Shown piece after piece: positions 14,101-24,364 of a stretch of 64,000 bases of DNA. A program made the position numbers and the translations under genes. Source of the DNA: Pelodera strongyloides (lineage: Eukaryota; Nematoda; Chromadorea; Rhabditida; Rhabditidae); contig JAANDG010000014.1 of the NCBI GenBank assembly GCA_036852015.1, positions 186,001 to 250,000 of the forward strand, in the 5' to 3' direction. Positions within the stretch are counted from its first letter, which is position 1, and every line of letters starts with the position of its first letter. The notes below the pieces were generated by a model. It made no database searches, was not told the DNA's origin, and saw nothing but the letters and a program-made list of their open reading frames with translations.

Positions 14101-17100
14101 TAAAATATTTTCATTGCCTAATTCGCTGGCGAAAGTAAACTACTGTAGGCGCTTCGCGGGTAATAAAAAATTGAAAATTGTGTGGATATTCTGTATTATC
14201 GTGCATCACAGAACAGCATTTTTGGTCCGATTGATATTTTCAAAAACGTATTTTTTCACCTTTTCACCTGTTTATGTGTTTTCTTTGTTGTGTAAAGATT
14301 TGTTGTTGTTATTTTTAACGTGTGTAAAGAACATGACAGTGTTTCCATGTGGCCTGAATTTCGGAAACGAAGTAAACGTTTTGTTCGGTTGCTTTGGAGT
14401 TCAATGAAATGACTAAAACATTATACTTTCTTTACCTATTTATCCTCATTCGTGTCCGCATTATTCCCTATTGTGCGATACATTTACAAAGCATAAGTTT
14501 ATTTTTGGTGCGGAACCTGGCCTGAATGACCCGTCCGTTTCAGGCGAAGTCCAATGAACAGGGCTACGAAAAGAATAAAGACGGAAGCATGTCAGCAAAC
14601 GGACAAAGAAGGAAGGTACGTAAGTAATGAATATATTGAAAATTATAAACGAAAAGTTGGAATTTAGTTTTGTTCGATACATTCGTGAACGAATTGGTAT
14701 GTTTATTGAATGCGTTATGTGTATGCTCCTTTTGGGACAAGAATGCAGTATAGAATGTGTAGACTCTTCGATCTTCTTATGAGCAATACCGTACCGTCCG
14801 TTTGTAAGAAAAGAATGAGGTGCAAGGTGCCTATCTGTTGTTGATTACGTTTTTAGATGCAAACATGACTGAGCGATGAACTACCAAATGAGACCATGTT
14901 AAATTGGACGAACTACGACCGGCGCCACGCCAACATGTGGAGAATACAAGCCAGAAGATATCTCACGAGGTTTGTAGATGCCTTTATCTTATTTATTTTT
15001 CTGCGCGTTTTAACACTATAGAATCATCTTTCCTAATGACCTCGAAATTTAGTGGGATTTGCATCGCGAGTGACAGTTTCACCAATTTAGCACGCCATGC
15101 CATTGCCATTGGGGCAATGGTTCATTGCATCGACGTATATGTATGCATTTGCGCAAACTCTGTATATTCTGCAAGTGGCAAGTGGCACACTCTTGTGACA
15201 TACATGTAGCACACTTTCGATTACATTTGTAGCCCACTTTGGCGAAATTAAAGTGTACGCTCCTTGTAAAATCGTTCAAGCAGCAAGCCTGAGTTTTATT
15301 ACGTATTACATCAACATGATAGAATTGTTTAACAGTTTTCATCTCTTATTCTATTATTCACGCCTTTTTTCAGAGAACGCGGTCCTTTCTTTGGAGGAGA
15401 CGCGCTCAGGATCGCATAATTATTTGCCAGATCGCCGATCCACGAGCAACATGCTCCTAATTATTTGTTGCAGCTGACATTTTTCATTTAGTCGTCCCCG
15501 TATGTTACAAAATTAATTTTTAGCTGTTTTAATAGTAATTTAAATTATGTTTCCTTATGAGCTCTCTGATCTCCAAATTTATTAGTATTTATATTACGGC
15601 TAAGTAAGAGGTGTCCTGATTCCTGATCATTAGAAATAAAGTTTGTAAATTTAATAACAATTATTGGCAGCGCAATCCTCTACAACTCTCAGTTTCTTGT
15701 TTCTTGATTTTTTACTCTGGTTTAGACAGAATGTTTAGCGTGTCTATCTATCTTTATTTTGGTCGATTTTCGTACGTTATTTTTGGTCAGAAATTGCTAC
15801 TTTTGGACTAGATATAAGCAGGATTTTTACAGTTATCTCGAATTTTTTCTATTTACTAGTTAGTTATAATTATCGCGTATGCTAGAGGCATTTAGCCAAG
15901 TGTTGATTTAGACACTGTAACTATTTTCAGCCAATGTATTTTATATATAAATTGAAACTCGTACTGTACTATAGGTTGTGTTTTATTGTGGTTTTTTTAT
16001 TGCTTTATAGTATAAAAGAATTCGCATCTCATTTGTTGGTTCTGGATGTGAGCTTATTGTGTGGAGTGTGTTTTATTAATAATTCGTAGTTTATAGTGTG
16101 GTTTAATATGCTCCCTCCGTTGTCTGCGTCTCTTCGGCGAGAGAGGATGCTACATTATTTGTAGCAAAACAGCGAAGCGCCTAGCGAAAATTATGCAACT
16201 GACACATCCGCCATGCAGGTGGACAGGCGGTTCGCCATTATTTTCGCTGGGCGGCCCGCCAAAAACGAACGCAGAACAACAACCTTTGACCCCGCAGACA
16301 ATCACTGACGAAACTTGGCGTGCAAGCCGCGTGACTACGGCGTGCAATGTGTATTTGGCAACGTGGTGGCGTGAAAAATGCACGCCAGACGGGTATGGCG
16401 TGCAACTTGCCCGCCGTTACCACGCCGCCTGCACGCCAAAAGCCCGGAGGCGAAATGGCGTGGGCACGGCGTGCAACTTGCACGCCGTGCCCAACGGCGT
16501 GCAACTTGCACGCCAACCGAGTGTTTCCCAAATTAGAGTCCTACATACCGTAATCAGATTGAGTCCACAGACGTACAGTGTCTGTGCAGATAGCTAGTGT
16601 TTTAAAAAATTCAAAATTTTTATATTTTCAGTTCGGTTCGGCTATCGGTTTGTAAAAAAAGTATTTTCATTGTTTGTAAAGATCATTGTAACGATGCAAG
16701 GTGCATTACATGGTTGATTCCAGTTTTGGGCCTCTCTGTCGTTGATATAGTACGTTGTCACGATATGAAATGGAGGAGGAGTTATGTACCATATTCGCCT
16801 TTGGCACCTTTGGCACCTATGGGAGGAGTTATGTACCATATTCGCCTATAACCATATTCGCCTTTGGCAATATGGGAGGAGCATGGATGGCAGGGCAGGG
16901 GGGTGCGAGGCATTGGGGGGTGCGAGGCATTCACTACCTTTTCAGTCCTCGCCTTGCATTGTGATATCTTTGCTCTTTAATAGAATAACATCCGTTGGCA
17001 TGTATTGGTTTTTTTTATTGCGTGTTACTCGTTACATTCACTTTATGGCGTCTTGCGCGCATTTATTGTATTTTGATTACTAACTACGTTGTCTGTGAAC

Positions 17101-20100
17101 TATCTTGTATATATTGTGTAAGCGCTAAATCAGCAACCAGTGTATTCATTTTGGGAGCTAGTAATTCTCTGGAGACCTATTCCTATTACGTTCTGTTGTT
17201 TTCTGAATTTGCAAGAAAGCTACTTATCTTAATACTATTGTAGCCACTAGCCACCGATGATTCCCACATACTTTCCCATTACAGTGATTCCTAGTAATTT
17301 ATATTAAAACACAAATATTGTAGCAAAGGCAGAATGTTACGAGTAACAATTAAAGGATTGTTCTGCATGTTTGATTGTGTTCCTGTGTGTTTCGGGAATC
17401 ATGTGTGCGAATTTTTATTTGATTATTTATATTGTTTTAAGAGTAAATCTATATGTGCTTACAGATTTAACCCCGCAAGTAGAATACCCATACCCTGGAA
17501 ACCCTGCATGGTTTTACAGTCGGGGACTGTTGAAGAAAGGTTGAAGGTAGGAATAATTAGCAAGTCTCTAAGATTTACGGCCTATTTATCACGGTTTTCC
17601 AACCTCAGATATTGTATGAAAGGAAAGGGACAAATTAAAAGGGGGATGTGTCTCTGCGCATAACAATTGAAGAGGCCTCACGGTAATATTGTTTTTTTGC
17701 TTAATGGATTAAATTGCGGAAATTGATCATTTAATATTTGTCTTATTCGTGATATATACTCACCATTTGTTGGGCGTTGGGATGAACCCTTTACCTTTTA
17801 TGATCATTGCTTCATATTCCTATTTAATTTATTTATAGCCCTTATTTTATCCAGGTTTCGCCCAAACGCCGAGTCGGTTATTTGTATTGTGAAGCGCATT
17901 AGGATCATTGACGAAAATAAAGGTGAGGTATAACATTTATTTGTTTGTTTGTTATTTGATGATTAGTTTTGGTGTGTTCAGTAGTGGTACCATATACGTG
18001 TCTATGCATTGACCATTGACTTATATCTGTTTTTTTTGTTGTATACAATTGCTCCTAGTGATGTTATTGGAATGTTTTAGGGTGAACAATTTCCTTTATT
18101 TCCTTTGTTTGCGAGTATTAAACCCGTACTATTGTCTTCCGGAGCGTTGTGTTATGTACAGGCGAATGTTACCCGTGACGAGCCTGGACGTATTTTCGAG
18201 AAGCGAACTGTATGCAATTTTTGGGCCAAACAGCAACGGAAGTACTGGACAAGGACAAACAACGGAGCAAAGTGATCGAGATGAGGCCGATAGGTACCTT
18301 TCTGGTTTTCTTTGCTGCTTTTTCTTTGCTGGTCTGTCATGAACATTCTTGAATATAGTACGTTGAATGCTCTTATTTCAATTGCCAACTAAAAATGATG
18401 CCGTGCAAATTCTAGAGGCGAAATGGAAGGTGATCAGAGTTGCCTAGATCAATCAAGTATAAGTGTGGATGATTGGTCAAGTCCATCTGTATCAACTGGT
18501 GAGTACTTTGTTTTGTTTTCTAAATAAAGCTAATGTGAATGGATATGATAATGGGATACAGTACTGAACCAAGCATATTATTCTCTTTGCATATTTATAT
18601 AGCCAATTATATAGTTGTACCCATTAAGAGTCCCTTTCAGTGACCACTGATGAGGAAGAGGATGAAGATGATGACGATGCAGGATCAAGTTCAATTTGCA
18701 TGAGGAAGAGAAATTCAGATAGTAAGCCACTACTACTTTTTCAGTTTAATAGTTCATTTTACTACTATTTTGACTATTTATAATTTGTTTAGTGGATAAA
18801 ATTGCTGAAGTTGATGTTATCCTTAAGTATATATGATGTTATGAATAATTCGTATAACGCGAAAAAAATATTTTATGAGAAAAGATGAGCTAACGTGAGG
18901 AAATATATCAATATGTGCATATATTGCTTACTGTTGGCTGGCACTTTTACATACATAGTATATTAAGGAGATCCGACTATTTTACTGTTGGTGGCACAAC
19001 TGAGGAGGCATATGTCGGCTAAGGAGAGGTCTGAATTCTTTATGTTATGTAAGTTGTATTTCTCTAATATTAATTTTTTTTGCATATGTGAATGGTAAGC
19101 TTCTTTGAGTTTATCAATTATGCAAGAATTTTCAGCAGGCGTGCTAGCAAAGAATGGATCGGGAAGCAATCCCCGCCTAGCAACCTCACAATGCAAGGTG
19201 GACAACCTTTACAACGATATAGCCGGAAGCTTACAGTAAGTTGAAATTAATGAAATAGAAATATGGGCGATTTTAGAGAAACTTCTGCAGATTTTAAAGA
19301 AGCTGCAACTTCTACAGTTATTAATTATTTTCTCTTCAATAATGACAACGGTACATAACGGCTAATTATGGTAAGGAAGTGTTATTACTGTGTTTTAGGG
19401 TTGAAGAAACTGTTTTTTGCCCTTCGGAAGAACACCTGGAAATACTGTTGACTGAGGATGCAATATGTCCGCAGTGTCCAACGTGAGTATACTTACTTAT
19501 TCGACAAACAACTTAATTTGTATGTTGTATTGTTTATTGATTTTGGGTATTTGGTTATTATATTATAAATTGCGAAACGAATTTTATTATAGAGTTATTG
19601 CTCCACGAAGAGCCGATAAATTTGAACGGATCAGATTTGCGGACACTTGGGTGCCTGCACAATTGCAGGAGATTGTGAAGAGGAATTTTGAAGAAATCAA
19701 GTATGTTAACTTATCTTTAGTGAATGTTTACCATCGTTCGTTCATTGCGATGGACCTTTTCAAATCGAACTGGAACTAAACTCTTTTAAGATTCTACTTG
19801 GAGAGTTGTTATATTGATGTTTCTAATATGTTTCATATTTGGATGCACACCTACTGATGTATTTAATAGCTATAAGTGAATAAATATAAGCACTGTAGAA
19901 GCTATCTGTCTGTACCTTGCTCGTAGAAAATTGGTCTAATATTGGCATTGATTATTTCGTAAGGTAATTTGTTTTCGCTCTTCAGACGTGTGCACACCGT
20001 TCACCACAATAACGGTAATTTGTACCGAAGGTGTTTCTAAACTGTGCACGTAGTTCTAGCTTGTGATTTATTTCTCAAAACTAGTAGTTAACTTATTTCT

Positions 20101-23040
20101 CAAAATCTATTCTTTTTTGACCACCGTACGTGCCTCAGTCGTAAATTAGCGTTTAATTTTGTGTTCGTTGGCGATTAGTTGTCTAAAATTCAATTCCTTT
20201 CTGATCACTACGCAGATCTCTGTCTCTCTCCAACCAAGACTTTTCGCTCAATATCTTACTAAAACGACACTATTTTCTTCCCATTCTCGTTTTATTCTAG
20301 CACCTTTTTAGTAATTTATAGGCGTATAGTTCTATAGTTGTCACTTGGTTAGCAAATTATTTTATCGATGAAACGAGTATTAGGTTACGAGTCCTCATCC
20401 TGTTTTCTTGTCCTATTTTGTTTCTAGTTGTTACGCTTGTGCTATAACAATGTCCTCGCTTGTGCTATCACTAGTTTTCTTGTTATTATTGTTGTTTTTT
20501 TTTGGTTTGTTGTTGAATCTTTATTTATTGTTTTGTTACCCTGGTTGTTTCACCTATATTATTGGGAGAATAAAAACTTTACATTGAATTGTTTTTTAGC
20601 AACCAGTGATTGTTTAGTCCAGTTTAGTACAGGGTCAGGACCTGACCCGCACGGTTCTTTTTCGGCGTGCAAGCGGCCTCGTCACAGCGTGCAGGCCGCG
20701 TGGGTACGGCGTGCAGGCCGCGTGGGTACGGCGTGCAGGCCGCGTGGGTACGGCGTGCAGGCCGCGGGGGTACGGCGTGCAGGCCGCGGGGTTAAGGCGT
20801 GGGTACGGCGTGCAGGCCGCGTGGGTACGGCGTGCAGGCCGCGTGGGTACGGCGTGCAATCCTGCACGCCATAACCCAACGGCTTGCAAATTTTTCCGCG
20901 CCGCCTGCACGCCGTGACGTTGCCGCTTGCACGCCGATTTTCTCGTTGATTGAACAACCCCGTATTGTCAATAATTGCCAAATATCCCCGATTTCCCCAC
21001 AATTGCCACAGGCTAATGTCTCTCTCGTTGAACGTAAACAATTGCCTGTATCGAATGTTGTAGTTGTAAGCGATCCAAATGTCGATCATGTGGCTATGGA
21101 AAATTCTGTTAATCGTATGTTGGCAATGGTAGCAAAGATGGAAAAAGAACGCTTTGGCTATTGAATTATAATATTTAATATTACTATTTTCGTTTGTATC
21201 TATTACTATCGGTCCCTTGTTAGTATATTGGTGTCTTTATTGCATCGAAATCTTAGGGTACCTTTTGGTTTGTTATGCTCTGCTGCATTTCAATAAAGAT
21301 CTTATTATTATTATTATTAAATGAGACCTCCATAAAGCATTCAGAAGTGAGATTAAAATTTTTTTTAAAGCGGTATAACATCCGGTTTTTGAAACATACG
21401 TTCTGTTTTATTTCCATATGTTGTATGCTAATGAATTCAACTAGACTAAAAACGCGCAGCATCGCATTATTGACATTCACTATGATAAGAACCGGCTGCG
21501 TCCAGCATATGTTTCAAAAACAGGCTGTTATGTCGTTTTAAAAAAAATACACCGAGAAAAAAAGCGATAAAGTTTCACCTGTGGCGGCACTTCATCAAAA
21601 GCAACATATGAAGACACTGGTATGATAACCATAAATAAGTTGGCCATCACAATAAAAATGTTCCATAAATTATCGGGTAGTATGAAAATTGAACCAGGCG
21701 GTAGGGCTTTTTGGTATCGGTGAATTATTATAACAAAAAGCGCCACACCGCTTCCCATTACCATTATCAGATAGGAGACCTGCAAATATTTGGCTGTAAA
21801 ATATGAAAACTACATAGGCCGTATTCTCAACACACAAGGAGCCCTCCCTAGGGTCACGAGCGCTCTGAATATCTTCTGCGGGCACACTCTTTACGCACGC
21901 TCGGACTCCATGGGGAGGCCACGGAGGGCTCCCTCTGCGTTCGTGGTAACGGCATCAGGGCTATGGGGTAATGATTTGTGATATTATTGCACGGCGAAAT
22001 GATTTGTGAATTCCAGTGCATATGCTTTGACTTTGTACATATATTACAGTTTCTAAAAAAAATTGTTCCCTGTATTCGACTGATCACATGAAGTTCTCGC
22101 TGATGATCTTGACAGCCAAAACACAAACGACAAATTGAGCCTAAGCCTAAGCCAACATTTTTCTTCGCTCACCGCGCATAGTCTCTTATCTCCGGGTTGA
22201 AAAAGTCCCACAAACGCGATGTAGTTGGCAGTCGACGTTCGTACGACCCTTATCGTATTCAACTCGCATAATGACAATGTGACAATTATAAGTGTAATCT
22301 AAACACAAACAAAATAGTTCTCACTGATCAGAACAAATACTATGACACTTGATGTGATTGATGCTATAATAATGAGCTAGACATTCCTTAGGCTACCGAA
22401 CAAAATTTGCATAGGTGTTCAAAACATTGCTTCTCTTTAAAGCGAAATGCTAGCCCCTTTGGGAAATTTGCATATGATAAGCAAATCCTATGTATCCTAT
22501 GCTAATTTTGAACGATCGCCCACGGCAATCGTACAAACTTAGCATAGGATACATATGATTTGCTTATCATATGCAAATTTTCCAAAGAGGCTAGCATTTC
22601 GCTTTAAAGCCAAATAACGGCCGACTTTTGAAGCGCATCACGGACAACTGAATTCTTAGGTATTATGCTAATTTGCTCCTATATAGCTTCATTTTTTGTT
22701 CTAATTTATGTTCGTTTGCATAAGCTACATAAGAATGCTGGTGAACTCGATGCGTTACAAAAACGGCTGGTATTTCGCTTTAACAAACCAATAAATAAGG
22801 GAATGGCTCATGCGGTTAAGAGCATGCTCCCGTTTTCATGCTGGGTTCAATAACGCTTTCAAATGTTATAGATTGTCAAATCTATGCGTTGACGCTTACC
22901 TGGTGGTACACAAGATACCGGCGAAATTTCTTCAGCACTGAAGGCGTATAGGCGTAAATAGTATATAGTGTAAATGCGTTAAATGAAAAGCTCGACACGG
23001 CTATTGCATGACCAAGGTTGTCCAATAAAAGATTATTCAT
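11155..23040 (-). CDS. Srh/Sri-like chemoreceptor B, split by an 8 kb intron insertion
   Basis: Seven exons, 23040-22900, 22298-22173, 21779-21579, 13214-12981, 12099-12009, 11788-11687 and 11258-11155, give 332 residues. The first six exon lengths (141, 126, 201, 234, 91, 102) match genes C and D exactly, as do all phases. TM1 ends in RRYLVYHQ; TM3 leads to IIHRYQKALPPGS; exon 4 ends in the loop RWRLQQQLMRTTGIQ; the TM7 exon has SLQNPACGLVLLWTTHPYR; exon 7 is the cytoplasmic tail. Intron 3 is 8.36 kb against 350 and 547 bp in C and D and contains other genes on the plus strand. The exons look intact, so the gene may still work if this intron is removed. The alternative is that the 5' and 3' halves are remnants of two receptors. 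Confidence 0.75.
11375..11543. mobile_element. family A fold-back element (GPCR B intron 6)
   Basis: Bounded by TTAA at 11375-11378 and 11540-11543. Left arm AGGGAAATACCAGCCGG, right arm CCGGCCGGGATTTCGCT, interior TTTGCATAAGCTACATAAGA as in the other family A copies. Confidence 0.85.
13529..14026 (+). CDS. single-exon protein of the repeat element (ORF1-like)
   Basis: 165 residues if started at the ATG matching the second copy (MIYPN here, MSYPN at 62906); an upstream in-frame ATG at 13517 is possible. The region GRMGKLNNRPRPILCAMKPG and the basic tail RRAETPQQRHEGFIRRQEAR recall the RNA-binding region of ORF1 proteins of LINE-type retroelements, where an R-G-K..RPRPI block is common. The second copy keeps most of these positions (GRLGKYRNFPRPILCRMKPG). 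That assignment is by eye only. No partner reverse-transcriptase frame was seen. Confidence 0.6.
   Translation: MIYPNQTSTPISRPDIPIRQNISELFSDLKAFIREELNECFRRNELKHQFVILNAQEENRVSIDFETVSKIMSLCNYSPDSFYIVGRMGKLNNRPRPILCAMKPGFRPPFFKELAARIKDSPELSHLNVRRAETPQQRHEGFIRRQEARLRAETEEPATSQLCSS
14028..14110. repeat. about 29-bp tandem repeat after the ORF1-like stop
   Basis: Three copies of a unit containing AACCCGCCAGCTAAAATATT, joined by CCCGCG. They directly follow the stop codon at 14024-14026. Confidence 0.85.
16195..16520. repeat. scattered GGCGTGCAA / TTGCACGCC motifs
   Basis: The 8-mer GGCGTGCA and its complement TGCACGCC occur repeatedly in both orientations, several as the palindrome GGCGTGCAACTTGCACGCC. 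GC content is far above the flanks. The same core builds the minisatellite at 20675-20925. Confidence 0.8.
16767..16930. repeat. short tandem repeats
   Basis: ATGGGAGGAGTTATGTACC and ACCATATTCGCCTTTGGCA blocks are repeated two to three times, followed by two copies of GGGGGGTGCGAGGCATT. They sit within the large insertion. Confidence 0.75.
17465..20030 (+). CDS. spliced gene of unknown function inside the large insertion
   Basis: A chain of plus-strand exons with good splice sites. The phase-consistent core is 17855-17922, 18116-18293, 18416-18498, 18641-18721, 18968-19048, 19136-19235, 19399-19482, 19593-19700 and 19986-20030. An upstream exon 17465-17546 is likely but its link is missing, and the 5' and 3' ends are not defined. 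The protein has a serine-rich, very acidic stretch (TTDEEEDEDDDDAGSSS), a segment LLLVAQLRRHMSAKERSEFF, and a cysteine cluster (VFCPSEE ... AICPQCPT) that could bind zinc, followed by basic residues. I do not recognise the family. The setting suggests a protein of a mobile element, but no catalytic motif is visible and a host gene is possible. It is read opposite to GPCR B. Confidence 0.55.
20675..20925. repeat. 22-bp GC-rich minisatellite
   Basis: About seven copies of GCGTGCAGGCCGCGTGGGTACG, one shortened to 11 bp, followed by inverted TGCACGCC motifs. Because 22 is not a multiple of three, several frames stay open on both strands, which explains the overlapping GC-rich open frames here; they are not taken as genes. 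Confidence 0.9.
21365..21541. mobile_element. family C fold-back element
   Basis: TTAA at 21365-21368 and 21538-21541. Left arm AGCGGTATAACATCCGGTTT, right arm AAACAGGCTGTTATGTCG. It lies in GPCR B intron 3, between the large insertion and exon 3. Confidence 0.8.
22437..22607. mobile_element. near-perfect fold-back element (GPCR B intron 1)
   Basis: Arms of about 82 bp, for example AGCGAAATGCTAGCC...TTTGCATATGATAAGC and the complement, with few mismatches and almost no spacer. Ends TTAA-AGCG as in family A but with an unrelated interior. It shares TTAA 22604-22607 with the next element. Confidence 0.85.
22604..22783. mobile_element. family A fold-back element (GPCR B intron 1)
   Basis: Left arm AGCCAAATAACGGCCGA, right arm CGGCTGGTATTTCGCT, TTAA at both ends, interior TTTGCATAAGCTACATAAGA. 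Confidence 0.85.
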
Positions 23041-23056
23041 AATCTGCAAATAAAGT

Positions 23057-23235
23057 TTAAAGCGGAATGTCGCGTGGTACATGAAGCGTAATATGGAAAA
23101 CTACATTCCTATGTTTAACAAATTATTTGCCATTATGTTAATTTCCTTCACCGAACGCTGCACAATTTGCACATGATAAATGGAAATGCAGAAGAACGTG
23201 ATATGCTATACAAACCACGTGTTATGCCGCTTTAA
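23057..23235. mobile_element. fold-back element 17 bp upstream of the GPCR B start codon
   Basis: TTAA at 23057-23060 and 23232-23235; ends AGCGGAATGTCGCGTGG and CCACGTGTTATGCCGCT, related to family C. The gene B ATG is at 23040-23038 and the TTTGCAG acceptor lies between, so the element sits at the 5' boundary of the gene. Confidence 0.75.
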
Positions 23236-24364
23236 TGGCAACTTTATTGATTCAATAAAAACGTTTGTAACATAGGGAGCACTGACAATGCAGTATTCAG
23301 TATTATACAGTGTAAAAAAATCAATGAACAGATAATCAATTAGTTGAGTTCCTACAACGGTAGATTGCAAGAAAGGAGATAGTTTCTATTATCAACTCAT
23401 CAACCACAACACTAACTAGGAGCGCGGTAGCGCGCATAGCCGCAATAGTTATTTTCATCATTTAATTGTGATGCACACCCTGTGGTGTGATGTTATGTAA
23501 TAAATATATAAATAACTACTATGCGAGTTCAAACATAAGTAAATTAAGAACAACAAATGTACTTGGATTGTAAAATCATAGTATTTCATTTAAAGGAACA
23601 AAGTTTAGAAACGGATCGGCAAAGAATTTTCAACTTCCATATATGAGTTAATCATTAATTTAACGTTTAATATTAATTGCCGATCCACATGTTTTGGAAA
23701 TCACTACCTTATTTACAAAATTGCCACATGTGTTACCCATTAATCATCGTATAATTGAGGTTGGAGTGCATTATAATCTTTGATTATGCAATGTTCAGCC
23801 CACAGATATCTTTGCTTAATTTTAATTAAAAGGCCACAAAGTGACGTCCTTAAAAATGGAACGCCGCACTTGTGCGGCCCACAAATGTGTGAAGCATCGC
23901 CCTGACTGAGGAAACTCGCCTGGTGCGCGGCACTTAGCCCACCTCAGGCCCACGCCTCGCAGAAGCGCAGCCTGCACCAGGGCCGAAATGTGTCGGCATA
24001 CATGGGCCCACTCATTTTTGTATGTTGCACACCAGTAAAAGTTTCGCGTTGTCTTTTGAACACGATTCTCGTGAGAAGCTTAGGTTCGGAAGGAACGGCT
24101 AGACAATGAACATTCCACATCTTTGCTTGTGCCGCGCCCTACATTCTACATGAACATTGTTTTGTATTCACATAAAAGCAGTTTCATCGGTATTGCCTTT
24201 CGAAAGCAACGGACAGGTTAAAGAAAACATCAAGTTTTCAGGGTTTAAGTTTAAGGTAATCCGCGTCAGAAACAATTAGTCGAAAGAAAGCCAATAGCGG
24301 CATAGCGACACGTATTATATAGTTTATTTAGTGAAAATTCTAAACATGATGTATGTTAGCTTAT
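23236..24364. other. spacer upstream of GPCR B and downstream of GPCR C
   Basis: No exon seen. A block at about 23755-23880 (CTTTGATTATGCAATG ... CACAAAGTGACGT ... CGCACTTGTGC) is conserved with 28735-28850 upstream of gene C, though the surrounding DNA is not. Confidence 0.5.

Larger units (their letters stand above)
13400..21325 (+). mobile_element. large composite insertion in intron 3 of GPCR B (class uncertain)
   Basis: About 8 kb not found in the orthologous introns of C and D. It opens with an ORF element (13529-14026) and closes with CTTAGGGTACCTTTTGG and an AATAAAGATC(TTA)n tail at about 21255-21325. The short second copy at 62830-63965 has a related start (GAGCGGTCG) and a related end (CTTAGGGTGCCTTTTG) with only about 170 bp between ORF stop and 3' end, so the middle of this copy is either extra coding DNA or a nested element. 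The interior holds a spliced gene and GC-rich arrays of the GGCGTGCA motif. No reverse transcriptase or transposase motif was recognised. Boundaries are approximate. Confidence 0.5.

Noticed and set aside
14896..15419. Two-exon frame MLNWTNYDRRHANMWRIQAR plus a short 3' exon inside the large insertion
   Set aside because: Splice sites fit, but the product is only about 40 residues and could not be linked to the downstream spliced gene.
16193..16597. 134-residue plus-strand open frame and its minus-strand mirror
   Set aside because: Both are created by the repeated GGCGTGCA/TGCACGCC motifs.
18793..18826. Extra 34-bp exon in the spliced gene of the large insertion
   Set aside because: It can be opened in phase from the previous exon but leads to a stop; joining 18721 directly to 18968 keeps the frame.
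20428..21089. Long GC-rich open frames on both strands
   Set aside because: They are produced by the 22-bp minisatellite, which stays open in several frames; composition is Arg/Gly/Ala repeats without domain character.
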